41,354 nt of DNA from Deltaproteobacteria bacterium (lineage in GTDB: Bacteria; Desulfobacterota; Syntrophia; Syntrophales; UBA2210): contig JAFGGB010000159.1 of the NCBI GenBank assembly GCA_016930775.1, positions 1-41,354 on the forward strand, given 5' to 3'. The position numbers and the translations under genes were made by a program. A model generated the notes under the pieces. It searched no databases, was not told the DNA's origin, and was given only the letters and a program-made list of their open reading frames with translations. The number at the start of each line of letters is the position of its first letter. Positions within the stretch are counted from its first letter, which is position 1. Shown piece by piece: positions 6,522 to 15,797 of this stretch.

Positions 6522-6830
6522 ATGAACAAAAAACTGGTTGTCACGGCGGCGGTTACGGCAATGATGCTTTTTTCACTGGCGACAAACGTCATGGCGGGAC
6601 CCCTGAGCAAAATCTATTACAGGCATTTCCCCACAACGGAAACTCAGGCGGTGAATCGCTACGGTCAGCCGCTCATGGTGCAGGATCTGCCTGATGGCGC
6701 GAAGAAACTGGTCTTTTCTAAGATTCAAAACGCCATGGATCTCGGATATCACTACGTAATCGTGAAGGACGGCATGGTAGTCGACAACGGCATTACCACG
6801 CCCCCGAAAAATTTGGACGGCCGGAGCTAA
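6522..6830 (+). CDS. Small secreted protein, unknown function
   Basis: The start ATG 6522 follows ACGGAGGA; the longer ORF from 6396 is an unsupported extension through the promoter. The 102-aa product has a clear signal peptide (MNKKLVVTAAVTAMMLFSLATNVMA, cleavage before GPLS). The mature part of about 77 residues contains YGQPLMVQDLPDGAKKLVF, DLGYHYVIVKDGMVVDNG and a Pro-rich end. Both halves look like short beta-rich segments. It has no cysteines or enzymatic motif. It stands alone between cbiO and a bidirectional terminator, behind a possible sigma54 promoter. I do not recognise the family. Confidence 0.75.
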   Translation: MNKKLVVTAAVTAMMLFSLATNVMAGPLSKIYYRHFPTTETQAVNRYGQPLMVQDLPDGAKKLVFSKIQNAMDLGYHYVIVKDGMVVDNGITTPPKNLDGRS

Positions 6831-6845
6831 AAAGAACGCGTGCAC

Positions 6846-6897
6846 AAAAAAAAGCGAAGGCCTCTTCCGTAAAGCCGGCAGGGGCCTTCGCTTTTTT
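6846..6897. terminator. Bidirectional terminator between convergent genes
   Basis: AAAAAAGCGAAGGCC pairs with GGCCTTCGCTTTTTT around a GC-containing loop. The A-run and T-run flanking the stem allow function on both strands, for the 102-aa gene (+) and the pilZ gene (-). Confidence 0.88.
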
Positions 6898-6916
6898 AAA
6901 ATAACGCCGCAGACCT

Positions 6917-7327
6917 TCAGAGTTTTGCCTGCTTGCTGCTCTGCTTCAGAGCGCCGCCTGCCTTCCTGGCTTTTTCAACAAGATACGTGCGGTACTCTTC
7001 CTCGACGGCATCGGGGTCGCCGGTGTTGAAAATAACGATGTCTTTAAGAATACTGTAGGAATCAAGAGGGATATCTCGAAACTTAACGGCGAAGCCCCTT
7101 TCTTCCGTCCGGACGACTTCGGCTCGCAGACTGACTGCCATGTCGTCATTGACGCTGCTCAGGGAGAGAAGAACGGCCACCTCATCGCCGACGAACATTT
7201 TTTCTGCAGTTTCTATGAACATGCCGTTGAGACTGAGGTTTTCAACCTCGCCGATAAATTTCCGTTCTTTATGCGCAACATGAGCATCAATTCTGAAATG
7301 CACCCTGGAGAGTTTCCGCTTGGTCAT
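6917..7327 (-). CDS. PilZ domain protein (c-di-GMP receptor)
   Basis: This 136-aa protein is a single PilZ domain (about residues 3-100) with a charged helical tail. The two c-di-GMP-binding motifs are present: RKLSR near residues 4-8 (RxxxR) and NLSLNG near residue 31 ((D/N)xSxxG). The start follows GGGAGGAAAGGA on the minus strand. Stand-alone PilZ proteins relay c-di-GMP levels to partners in motility, polysaccharide or gene control. The partner here is unknown. It has its own promoter candidate and shares a terminator with the convergent gene. Confidence 0.88.
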   Translation of the reverse strand: MTKRKLSRVHFRIDAHVAHKERKFIGEVENLSLNGMFIETAEKMFVGDEVAVLLSLSSVNDDMAVSLRAEVVRTEERGFAVKFRDIPLDSYSILKDIVIFNTGDPDAVEEEYRTYLVEKARKAGGALKQSSKQAKL

Positions 7328-7360
7328 AGGTCCTTTCCTCCCGTGAGCTTTGGTCTCAAT

Positions 7361-7389
7361 ATTATGGATCAGTGCATCAAATTTGGCAA
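7361..7389 (-). promoter_or_regulatory. Sigma70 promoter candidate for the pilZ gene
   Basis: Reading the minus strand, TTGCCA (7389-7384) and CATAAT (7366-7361) are 17 bases apart, about 35 bases before the pilZ start codon. Confidence 0.45.
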
Positions 7390-7449
7390 TCGGGGAATGG
7401 AGTCGCCGGAATTATATCCGTTCCCTTTCGGCTCATTCCCAGCGCCGAT

Positions 7450-8214
<765 letters not shown>

Positions 8215-8239
8215 CAGTTCTCTCCTTGCCGATAATCCT

Positions 8240-9592
8240 TCATTTCTTCTCATCCTCGCGCGACGGTTTTTCTCTCATTCTGCGCCACTTGTCGAGCCGC
8301 TCTTTCACTGTCCTCTCGTATCCCCGCTCCGTCGGCATATAAAAACGCTCTCCAGCCAGTTCATCGGGAAGATAATCCTGCGGTACGAAGGCTTCTGCAT
8401 AGTTGTGGGCGTATTTATAATCTTTTCCATAACCAAGATCGCGCATCAGTCTCGTAGGGGCGTTCCTGATGTGGAGAGGAACTGGAAGCGTTCCCCGTGT
8501 TTTGATGCTGTTCTTCACTTTTGCAAAACCGCTGTACAGTGCGTTGCTCTTAGGCGCCGTTGCCAGATAAACGGCCGCCTGCGCCAGGGCGAGTTCTCCC
8601 TCGGGAAGGCCGATGAAATGAAAGGCCTGCATTGCCGCAAGCGCCACAGCTAAAGCCTGGGGATCGGCGTTTCCGATGTCTTCCGAAGCGAAGCGGATCA
8701 TCCTGCGGGCGATATAGAGCGGGTCCTCGCCTGCTTCGAGCATCCTCCCGAGCCAGTAAAGAGCGGCATCGGGATCGCTCCCCCGCAGGCTCTTATGAAG
8801 GGCGGAAATCAGATTATAGTGCTCCTCGCCGTCCTTGTCGTAGCGAAGGGATTTCCGCTGTATCGCCTCTTCAACAACAGTGAGGGAAATCTGCGTCGAT
8901 CTGCCGTCTCTCTCACGAATCAATGAAGCTGCAGCTTCCAGGCTGTTGAGAACAGCCCGTGCGTCGCCGTCGGCTGTGCGGACCAGGTGCTCCAGGGCGT
9001 CTTCTTCGATGGAAAGAGCAAGGGCGCCGAGACCCCGTTCCCGATCCTCCAAGGCTCGCCGCAGAATCAGCTTCAGCTCCTCGTCTCCATAAGGGGCGAG
9101 AACAATAACTCTCGTCCGCGAGAGGAGCGGCGCGATGACTTCGAAGGACGGATTCTCCGTGGTGGCGCCGATGAGGGTGATGAGGCCGCTCTCCACATGA
9201 GGCAGAAAGGCGTCCTGCTGGGCCTTGTTGAAGCGATGGATCTCATCGACGAAAAGAATTGTTTTCCTCCGGTGGAGCCGGAGCTGCTCTTTCGCCTCTT
9301 CTACGACGGCTCTGAGTTCCTTCACTCCGGACAGAACGGCCGAGAAGGTTTCAAAATGGGCCTTCGTCTCTCCTGCGATAAGACGGGCGAGGGTAGTTTT
9401 TCCCGAACCGGGAGGCCCCCAGAAAATAACGGAAAAAAGCCGGTCTTCCTCGATGGCCCGCCGGAGCAGGCTGTCTTTCCCGAGAATCTTCTCCTGGCCG
9501 ATGAAATCATCGAGCCGCTCCGGTCGCATCCGGTCTGCCAGCGGCCGGAGAGGGTCGCCTTCTTTTTCGAGGAAATAGGTAAAGAGGTCCAT
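8240..9592 (-). CDS. rarA: Replication-associated recombination protein A (RarA/MgsA AAA+ ATPase)
   Basis: This AAA+ ATPase of the clamp-loader-like RarA/Mgs1/WRNIP1 family acts at stalled replication forks. It has MRPERLDDFIGQ at the N-terminus, Walker A GPPGSGKTT, Walker B ILFVDEIHRFNK, sensor GATTENPSF, and the family's C-terminal tetramerisation and NAP[TS]-containing part (SALHKSLRGSDPDAALYW, ASEDIGNADP, HIRNAPTRLM, GKDYKYAHNY). ATG 9592 is chosen because AGAAGG lies ten bases upstream. ATG 9601 is too close to that site, and the ORF-track start at 9619 is a TTG without one. The protein is 450 aa, normal for the family. Confidence 0.95.
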   Translation of the reverse strand: MDLFTYFLEKEGDPLRPLADRMRPERLDDFIGQEKILGKDSLLRRAIEEDRLFSVIFWGPPGSGKTTLARLIAGETKAHFETFSAVLSGVKELRAVVEEAKEQLRLHRRKTILFVDEIHRFNKAQQDAFLPHVESGLITLIGATTENPSFEVIAPLLSRTRVIVLAPYGDEELKLILRRALEDRERGLGALALSIEEDALEHLVRTADGDARAVLNSLEAAASLIRERDGRSTQISLTVVEEAIQRKSLRYDKDGEEHYNLISALHKSLRGSDPDAALYWLGRMLEAGEDPLYIARRMIRFASEDIGNADPQALAVALAAMQAFHFIGLPEGELALAQAAVYLATAPKSNALYSGFAKVKNSIKTRGTLPVPLHIRNAPTRLMRDLGYGKDYKYAHNYAEAFVPQDYLPDELAGERFYMPTERGYERTVKERLDKWRRMREKPSREDEKK

Positions 9593-9685
9593 TGCCGCCA
9601 TGCCTTCTAAGTCAGGCAATCATCATACTCGACCGGCCTAATTATTCAACCAAAAATCGGCACGGAGAAAGAGGACTGCGGGACT

Positions 9686-9946
9686 TCAGCCGTCCGGGTT
9701 GTTTTTCACTCTAGCAACGGTCTCAAAGATGCGGTCGATTTTGCTTTTCGGGGGCTCGCCGAAACAGCGATTCCATTGATCCTCTGTAAGAATGTCCCGG
9801 AGATGGGAGGCCGCATCGAAAAAAGGCTGCCAGCAATTGAGAATGCGAGGGCAGGGTATGTCCCCGCCCTCGATTCGACAGTACCGGAAAGCCGCCGGGT
9901 GACCCAGTTTCAGACAATATATTTCCCGGTTGTCAAGATCCGACAT
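9686..9946 (-). CDS. Conserved Cys-rich small protein, unknown function
   Basis: This 86-aa protein has four cysteines in a patterned N-terminal half: YCLKLGHP, YCR, PC and LNCW. A charged helical end (DRIFETVARVKNN) follows. I recall proteins of this kind (EIYC-LGHP-YCR-C-ILDCW) as conserved hypotheticals in Desulfobacterota. The Cys spacing suggests a bound metal or Fe-S cluster, which is inference. The start follows a GGAG/AGAGG site. It lies 50 bases after trpB2 on the same strand and may be its cotranscribed neighbour. Confidence 0.7.
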   Translation of the reverse strand: MSDLDNREIYCLKLGHPAAFRYCRIEGGDIPCPRILNCWQPFFDAASHLRDILTEDQWNRCFGEPPKSKIDRIFETVARVKNNPDG

Positions 9947-9996
9947 AGACCTCTACTCCGCCATTTCAGGACAAGGGAACTTCGTACAAGACTTCT

Positions 9997-11358
9997 TCAA
10001 GGTTTTGGATACTGTCCCACGGTCTTTTTTGCCCGGTCGATTTCCTCGTCGGGCATGGTGTAGTCGATAAGCCTGCCGGAGAGATAGGCGTCGTAGGACG
10101 CAAGGTCCACGAGACCATGGCCGCTCCAGTTGAAGAGGATTACCTTTTCCTTGCCTTCCTCTTTAGCCTGCATCGCCGCCTCCATGACGGCCGCGATGGC
10201 GTGATTCGTTTCGGGAGCGGGGATAAAACCCTCGCACCGGGCCCATTGGACCCCGGACTTGAATGTTTCCAGCTGATTGTAGGCCCGCCCTCCAACGATG
10301 CCCTCTTTGACGAGATGACTGACGATGGGCGCCATGCCGTGGTACCTGAGACCGCCGGCATGTATCGGCGCCGGCACAAAGTCGTGTCCCAGGGTGTGCA
10401 TGGCAAGCAAGGGCGTCGTCATGGCCAGATCTCCGAAATCGTAAGCAAAGGGACCACGGGTTATGGTTGGACAGGACGTGGGTTCTGCGGCGATTATATC
10501 AATGTTCTTACCGTGAATTTTATCCCTGACAAAGGGAAGAGCGAGACCGGCGAAGTTGCTTCCGCCGCCGGCGCAGCCGATCACCACGTCGGGATAAAGG
10601 CCGAGCATAGCCATCTGTTTCTGAGCCTCCAGTCCTATGATCGTCTGGTGCAGAAGCACGTGGTTCAAAACGCTCCCCAGGGAGTACCGCGCCTCGGAGT
10701 CGCCCATAATATCCTCTATGGCCTCGCTTATGGCAATGCCGAGGCTTCCGGGGGAATCGGGATGTTCCGCCAGAACCTTCCGGCCCGTTTTTGTCCTTTC
10801 GCTGGGGCTGGCTATGCATTCCGCGCCCCAGGTCTGCATCATGAGTCGCCGGTAGGGCTTCTGTTCGTAGCTGACGCGAACCATGAAAACTCGGCATTGA
10901 ATTCCGAACATCTGGCAGGCCATGCTGAGAGCGCTCCCCCACTGTCCGGCGCCGGTTTCCGTGGAAAGACGCTTCACGCCGAATATTTTGTTATAGTAAG
11001 CTTGAGGAACCGCAGTGTTTGGTTTGTGGGAACCGGCCGGACTGACGCCTTCGTTTTTGTAAAATATTTTTACGGGAGCATCGAGAATTTTTTCCAGATT
11101 AACGGCTCTCATGAGCGGCGACGGTCGCCAGAGAATGAGCTTTTCCAGAACTTCGACAGGAATGTCGATCCACCGGTGAGGACTCATTTCCTGCTCCACG
11201 AGGTTCATGGGTAAAATTGCCGCCATGTCTTCCGGTTTGATCGGCTGACCAGTGCCGGGGTGCAGAGGCGGAGTCATCGGCGTCGGCAAATCGGCGAGAA
11301 TATTGTACCACTGGCGCGGCATCTCTTTTTCTTCGAGAAGAACCTTGACTTGATTCAT
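9997..11358 (-). CDS. trpB: TrpB2-type tryptophan synthase beta chain-like PLP enzyme
   Basis: The start is set at [14 protein letters not shown] (11358), with AAGGAGGG upstream; the ORF-track start at 11475 lies in the leader. The 453-aa length and N-terminal [13 protein letters not shown] are typical of the longer TrpB2 group, not the TrpB1 that pairs with TrpA. The PLP lysine is in AGSHKPNTA, followed by [12 protein letters not shown], the phosphate-binding [11 protein letters not shown], and a NWSGHG C-terminus. TrpB2 condenses indole with serine and often salvages free indole. No trpA or other trp gene is in the window. A sigma70 promoter and a hairpin-rich leader precede it. Confidence 0.92.
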   Translation of the reverse strand: MNQVKVLLEEKEMPRQWYNILADLPTPMTPPLHPGTGQPIKPEDMAAILPMNLVEQEMSPHRWIDIPVEVLEKLILWRPSPLMRAVNLEKILDAPVKIFYKNEGVSPAGSHKPNTAVPQAYYNKIFGVKRLSTETGAGQWGSALSMACQMFGIQCRVFMVRVSYEQKPYRRLMMQTWGAECIASPSERTKTGRKVLAEHPDSPGSLGIAISEAIEDIMGDSEARYSLGSVLNHVLLHQTIIGLEAQKQMAMLGLYPDVVIGCAGGGSNFAGLALPFVRDKIHGKNIDIIAAEPTSCPTITRGPFAYDFGDLAMTTPLLAMHTLGHDFVPAPIHAGGLRYHGMAPIVSHLVKEGIVGGRAYNQLETFKSGVQWARCEGFIPAPETNHAIAAVMEAAMQAKEEGKEKVILFNWSGHGLVDLASYDAYLSGRLIDYTMPDEEIDRAKKTVGQYPKP

Positions 11359-11398
11359 GCAACAACCCTCCTTTTTGTACTGTACGTCATAGCGACGA

Positions 11399-11444
11399 GC
11401 CCTCAAAAGGGCATTAAAAAAAGGCCCTGGGCATTCCATGGCCT
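11399..11444 (-). promoter_or_regulatory. Possible attenuator hairpins in the trpB2 leader
   Basis: On the minus strand the ~227-nt leader carries a short hairpin (AGGCC 11444-11440 with GGCCT 11426-11422) followed at once by seven T, resembling an intrinsic terminator. It is then followed by a GCCCT-TTTG-AGGGC hairpin (11412-11399). The GGGC/GCCC parts could pair alternatively. A third strong hairpin (GGCGGCG/CGCCGCC, 11579-11562) sits near the transcript start. A nine-residue frame in the leader, MKGWSRHVF, contains a single Trp codon. No known riboswitch or T-box signature is visible. Confidence 0.3.
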
Positions 11445-11591
11445 CGCGTTCGTTATCGACGCCCCTGTCACACACGGGCGGTTCCGAGGGAGGGCCGTTG
11501 TTACTTTAGACGGCAACATTCAAAAAACATGTCTCGACCATCCCTTCATTCCAGCGCTGCCGGCGGCGTTCACGCCGCCATGTTTCTTTGG

Positions 11592-11620
11592 ATAGAAACA
11601 CAGGGGCTGTTTTCTGTCAA
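11592..11620 (-). promoter_or_regulatory. Sigma70 promoter of trpB2
   Basis: On the minus strand TTGACA (11620-11615) and TTCTAT (11597-11592) are 17 bases apart. Transcription would start near 11585, leaving a leader of about 227 nt before the trpB2 start. Confidence 0.6.
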
Positions 11621-11661
11621 GCAGAAAGGTTTCAAAAAGCTCCTTCGCAAACCTTGTATCG

Positions 11662-11967
11662 CTATGGCTTGCATTCCCTGCCGCTGAAAAATCGTCTCAG
11701 TTCTGCAAGACCTGATCGGTCGATGACGCTGCACAGCGCTTCGACCTCCTCCATGGATCTGACAAAGCGAATCGGCATGCCGTCGAAGGAGCTGACGTCG
11801 GCGCAGGCCGTGGGGCAGCCGGCGATGACAACAACTGCCTCGGCGCCCTCGTCTTCCGGCGAAACGATGTCCGCAAGACTTTTCAGGCGTTCCTGTATCG
11901 AAGAGGCAGCCTCAACCCTGTCGTACCGGGGGTTGCAGCCGCCGCAATATTTCATGGCAATTTTCAC
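11662..11967 (-). CDS. Conserved CGGCNPRYDR-motif protein, unknown function
   Basis: This 101-aa protein starts with GTG 11967 (AAGGG just upstream). ATG 11955 is possible, but the family-like N-terminus MKIAMKYCGGCNPRYDR favours GTG. After the CGGC motif comes a small alpha/beta body with a second Cys pair in VVVIAGCPTACAD, and an ELRRFF end. Two Cys pairs at strand ends suggest metal or Fe-S binding or redox chemistry. I recall such proteins as conserved hypotheticals in anaerobes. It stands alone upstream of the trpB2 promoter, divergent from purD. Confidence 0.7.
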   Translation of the reverse strand: MKIAMKYCGGCNPRYDRVEAASSIQERLKSLADIVSPEDEGAEAVVVIAGCPTACADVSSFDGMPIRFVRSMEEVEALCSVIDRSGLAELRRFFSGRECKP

Positions 11968-12112
11968 ATTCCCTTAACCTGACTGCCTTCGTGCAAATAA
12001 TTGCCGGGACCTTCTTTTTTTCGCTGTACAGGCATTGCCAGAATAGCATGACAGGCCGAAGAGTCCATAGAGAAAACGGACGGCGGCGCTCTCTGGCCCT
12101 CCGCCTGAAATA

Positions 12113-12141
12113 TTGACCATTGATGACTTTTTCGCTATAGT
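12113..12141 (+). promoter_or_regulatory. Sigma70 promoter of the pur operon
   Basis: TTGACC (12113-12118) and TATAGT (12136-12141) are separated by 17 bases and lie about 75 bases before the purD start. No PurR-like palindrome is obvious. Confidence 0.6.
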
Positions 12142-12214
12142 GCATGATCTTTCCCGTAGGATGATTCCGGCGTAACTACCGGACCCCACTCGTTGATTTT
12201 GGAGGACAGGGACC

Positions 12215-13549
12215 ATGAAGGCACTGGTGATAGGCAACGGCGCCCGCGAGCATGTCATTGCCGAAACATTGAAGAGATCAACCCATAAGCCGGAGATCGT
12301 TTCTTACATGAAGGCCAACAATCCCGGCATAGCCGCTCTTTCAACGGACGTCAGAATAGGCAGTTATGGAGATCTCGCCGCAATCGTCGACTTCGCGCGC
12401 AAGCGGGATGTCCGGTTCGCCATAGTGGGACCGGAAGACCCCCTGGAGCGGGGCGTCGTGGACGCTCTCCTGGCTGCCGGAATTCCTTCAGTAGGTCCGA
12501 TAAAAATCTGCGCCCAACTGGAAACCTCAAAGGTTTTTACCCGGAAATTGCTGGAAAAATACAACATACCGGGCAACCCCCGATTCAGAATCTTTGGTTC
12601 TCTTGATGGGATAGCCGACTTCATGAAAGGCCTTGAGAACGTCGTGATTAAACCCGACGGTCTCACGGGAGGAAAGGGAGTCATGGTCCAGGGAGACCAC
12701 TTCGGCACAAAGAACGAGGCCATGGAGAAATGCCGCGCTATCCTGGCAGAACATGGTTCCGTTATTGTTGAAGAAAAATTCGACGGCGAAGAATTTTCTC
12801 TCCAATGCTTTTGCGACGGGACAACCGTCGCAGCCTCGCCGCCCGTGCAGGACCATAAGAGGCGCTTTGCCGGAGACAAGGGTCCAAATACCGGCGGCAT
12901 GGGGTCCTATTCCATGGAACAACGCCTTCTGCCCTTCATGACGGACAACGACCTGCAGGAGGGCCTTAGAATAACGGAACAGGTTGCCCGGGCGATCCAG
13001 AGAGAAACGGGATCGTCCTTCAAGGGAATTATGTACGGAGGGTTCATCATAACAGCCAAGGGAGTGAAACTCCTCGAATACAACGCCCGTTTCGGCGATC
13101 CGGAGGCCATGAATATCCTGCCCCTTCTTACGACGGATTTTGTAGACCTCTGCATGGCAATTATCGAGGGCACGCTCCACGACTGCCCGGTAAACTTTGA
13201 CAACAAGGCCTCCGTTTGCAAGTATGTCGTGCCGAAAGGCTACGGACTCCCTTCCGATCATCCCGACGCCGCCACGACAGCCGCAAAAATCGAGATATCA
13301 GATGCCAGCGACGTACAGCTTTATTTTGCATCCGTGGACCGGCGCGATGACGGTCTGTATATGTCCTCCTCGCGGGCAGTGGGCGTCGTAGGCATCGCAG
13401 AAAACCTCGCCGAGGCGGAACGTCGCGCCGAAGGGGCGATAGGCGCCATACGAGGCCCCGTGGATCATCGGGCCGACATCGGCACGGCGGAACTGATCGC
13501 ACGGCGGGTGGAACATATGAATCGAATCAGGAATTTGAAGAGATCATAA
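12215..13549 (+). CDS. purD: Phosphoribosylamine-glycine ligase PurD, archaeal-type sequence
   Basis: PurD makes glycinamide ribonucleotide from phosphoribosylamine, glycine and ATP in purine synthesis. The 444-aa protein has the N-domain [14 protein letters not shown], the ATP-grasp segment [34 protein letters not shown] and [17 protein letters not shown]. These match the archaeal form ([28 protein letters not shown]) better than the usual bacterial one (GSGGREHA, GLAAGKGV, RFGDPETQ). The start follows GGAGG. It heads the operon purD-purH-purE-tsaC, with 43 bases to purH. The function is secure; the transfer from archaea is inference from motifs. Confidence 0.93.
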   Translation: MKALVIGNGAREHVIAETLKRSTHKPEIVSYMKANNPGIAALSTDVRIGSYGDLAAIVDFARKRDVRFAIVGPEDPLERGVVDALLAAGIPSVGPIKICAQLETSKVFTRKLLEKYNIPGNPRFRIFGSLDGIADFMKGLENVVIKPDGLTGGKGVMVQGDHFGTKNEAMEKCRAILAEHGSVIVEEKFDGEEFSLQCFCDGTTVAASPPVQDHKRRFAGDKGPNTGGMGSYSMEQRLLPFMTDNDLQEGLRITEQVARAIQRETGSSFKGIMYGGFIITAKGVKLLEYNARFGDPEAMNILPLLTTDFVDLCMAIIEGTLHDCPVNFDNKASVCKYVVPKGYGLPSDHPDAATTAAKIEISDASDVQLYFASVDRRDDGLYMSSSRAVGVVGIAENLAEAERRAEGAIGAIRGPVDHRADIGTAELIARRVEHMNRIRNLKRS

Positions 13550-13592
13550 TCGAATTTCATGCTGCATGGCATACCATAAGGAGCAGACATTA

Positions 13593-15155
13593 ATGGACAA
13601 CAAGATCAAACGCGTTCTCATCAGTGTAACCGATAAAAAAGGCATAGTTGATTTAGCGCGGGAACTGAAATCTTTCGGCGTCGAAATTCTTTCCACCGGA
13701 GGAACGGCAGCTCTGATCAAGGCGGCTGGGGTTGCCGTCACCGATGTTGCCGACTATACGGGCTTTCCCGAAATGATGGACGGGAGACTCAAGACCCTCC
13801 ATCCGAAAATCCACGGTGGACTTCTAGCTCTCAGGGATCATAAAGAACATATGTACGCTTTGGCTCGTCACGGCATAGAGCCGATCGACATGGCGGTCAT
13901 CAACCTTTACCGGTTTGAAGACACCGTAGCCAAGGAAGGATGCACGCTGGAACAGGCCATCGAAAACATCGATATCGGAGGCCCCACGATGCTCAGGGCA
14001 GCGGCAAAAAATTATCGCTTCGTCAGCGTCGTCATGGACCCGGCGGATTACTCCCGGATCATAGAGGAAATGAAGAAGCGAAACGGCGCCGTCTCGGAGG
14101 AGACGAATTTTGCCCTTGCTGTAAAGGTCTTCCAGCTTACGGCCCGCTATGACGGCGCCATTTCAAATTATCTCGGGCGACTCCTGCCCGATGGCGGCAT
14201 GAAGGAATTCCCCGACACTGTAACGATGCAGTTCGATAAGGCGCAGGATCTCCGGTACGGTGAAAATCCTCACCAGCAGGCCGTTTTCTACCGGGAAAAG
14301 ACCGCAGCAGCGTCTCTCCCGAATGCCCGGCAGCTCCAGGGCAAGGAACTCTCCTATAACAACATTATGGACGGCGACGCCGCCTGGTCCATGGTCTGCG
14401 AGTTCGACGAGCCGGCGGTCGTCATCATGAAACACGCAAATCCCTGCGGAGCGGCCACCGCCCGGGCGAGCATCAAAGAGGCGTACCTGAAAGCCCTGGC
14501 TACGGACCCGCTATCTGCTTTCGGCGGAATCGTGAGTTTCAACCGGAACGTCGATAAGGAAACGGCCGAAGAAATGGCAAAAATTTTCCTGGAGGTCATC
14601 ATCGCTCCGGGTTTCGATGAAGCGGCAAAAAAAATTCTTGCCGAGAAGAAAAACGTCCGTCTTCTCGAGATGCCGTCCCTCCTGAAGACGAGTCCGCGGG
14701 ATTACGATTTCAGACGGGTGGTCGGCGGTCTGCTCGTCCAGGAACGGGATGCGGAAATCGACGATATTCGAAGCGCTGCAGCGGTGACCAAGCGGAAGCC
14801 CACCGAGGAGGAATACCAGGCCCTGAGCTTCGCCTGGAAAGTTGTGAAAAACGTCAAATCAAATGCCATTGTCCTGGCCTCAAAGGACCAGCTCGTGGCT
14901 GTCGGCGCCGGCCAGATGAGCCGCATTGATTCGGTGAAAATATCGAAGATGAAGGCGAACATGCCGACAGAGGGCACTGTTCTTGCCTCGGATGCTTTCT
15001 TTCCCTTCCGGGACAGCGTCGACCTTGCGGCGCAGGCGGGCGTAACGGCAATCATCCAGCCGGGCGGTTCCATTCGCGACGAAGAATCGATCCAGGCAGC
15101 CGACGAACATAACATCGCCATGATCTTTACAGGCAGGAGACACTTCAAACATTAA
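13593..15155 (+). CDS. purH: Bifunctional AICAR formyltransferase/IMP cyclohydrolase PurH
   Basis: PurH performs the last two steps of IMP synthesis. The start ATG 13593 follows TAAGGAG; the ORF-track start at 13566 is an extension. The 520-aa protein has the N-terminal IMP cyclohydrolase (MGS-like) domain with [24 protein letters not shown] and [16 protein letters not shown]. It has the C-terminal formyltransferase with [24 protein letters not shown] and the GSIRDEE and GRRHFKH ending. All expected motifs are present. It lies between purD and purE. Confidence 0.97.
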   Translation: MDNKIKRVLISVTDKKGIVDLARELKSFGVEILSTGGTAALIKAAGVAVTDVADYTGFPEMMDGRLKTLHPKIHGGLLALRDHKEHMYALARHGIEPIDMAVINLYRFEDTVAKEGCTLEQAIENIDIGGPTMLRAAAKNYRFVSVVMDPADYSRIIEEMKKRNGAVSEETNFALAVKVFQLTARYDGAISNYLGRLLPDGGMKEFPDTVTMQFDKAQDLRYGENPHQQAVFYREKTAAASLPNARQLQGKELSYNNIMDGDAAWSMVCEFDEPAVVIMKHANPCGAATARASIKEAYLKALATDPLSAFGGIVSFNRNVDKETAEEMAKIFLEVIIAPGFDEAAKKILAEKKNVRLLEMPSLLKTSPRDYDFRRVVGGLLVQERDAEIDDIRSAAAVTKRKPTEEEYQALSFAWKVVKNVKSNAIVLASKDQLVAVGAGQMSRIDSVKISKMKANMPTEGTVLASDAFFPFRDSVDLAAQAGVTAIIQPGGSIRDEESIQAADEHNIAMIFTGRRHFKH

Positions 15156-15230
15156 AAGAGCGACGGCGTCGCATCGCACAGAACAGACCGAAGGATAAAC
15201 CTCGGCGCAAAGACTATCAAAGGAGCCTCT

Positions 15231-15740
15231 ATGACCGGTATAAAGGATCCCATCGTCAGTGTCGTCATGGGCAGCGACTCCGATTTCGATATCATGCAAG
15301 AGGCCGCAAAAATTCTGAAGGAATTTGACGTTCCCTGCGAGCTATTCCTTACATCGGCCCACAGGACGCCCGAGCGAACGATTTCCTTCGCCCGGGAAGC
15401 CCGGGAGAGAGGCGTCAAGGTCATCATCGTAGGGGCCGGCATGGCGGCGCATCTTGCCGGCGTTATTGCGGCCATTTCTCCCCTTCCGGTTATCGGCGTG
15501 CCTATCGATGCTTCGTCGCTCAAGGGAATCGACGCGTTGCTCTCCACGGTTCAGATGCCGGGAGGCGTTCCTGTCGCCACAATGGCCATCGGAAAGGCCG
15601 GCGCGAAGAACGCAGGACTCTTGGCAATCAGGATTCTGGCCCTGGAATCGCCTGTTCTCGCCACCAGGATCGATGAATATTCCCGAATGATGGCCTCGTC
15701 CGTGGTTGAAAAACACAAGAATTTCGATGAAAAATTATGA
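15231..15740 (+). CDS. purE: N5-carboxyaminoimidazole ribonucleotide mutase PurE (class I)
   Basis: This 169-aa protein has VVMGSDSDFD, the catalytic TSAHRTPER loop, IVGAGMAAHLAGV and the MPGGVPVAT loop, which define PurE. The normal bacterial class I length suggests it acts on N5-CAIR supplied by PurK, which is not in the window. The start follows AAAGGAG. The gap from purH is 75 bases with no terminator, so it is probably in the pur operon. Confidence 0.95.
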   Translation: MTGIKDPIVSVVMGSDSDFDIMQEAAKILKEFDVPCELFLTSAHRTPERTISFAREARERGVKVIIVGAGMAAHLAGVIAAISPLPVIGVPIDASSLKGIDALLSTVQMPGGVPVATMAIGKAGAKNAGLLAIRILALESPVLATRIDEYSRMMASSVVEKHKNFDEKL

Positions 15741-15797
15741 TCAGATCATACGATCGGCCGCGATGCCGGCGGGAAGTTCTCTCCCGAGAGCACTTGC

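Noticed and set aside
10117-11214. 365-aa plus-strand ORF inside trpB2
   Set aside because: It is a shadow of a well-supported TrpB2 coding frame and shows no protein-like motif or start site.
11359-11585. T-box leader before trpB2 (a GGAACCGCC segment is present)
   Set aside because: The conserved GGTGG part of the T-box motif and the expected terminator/antiterminator order are missing.
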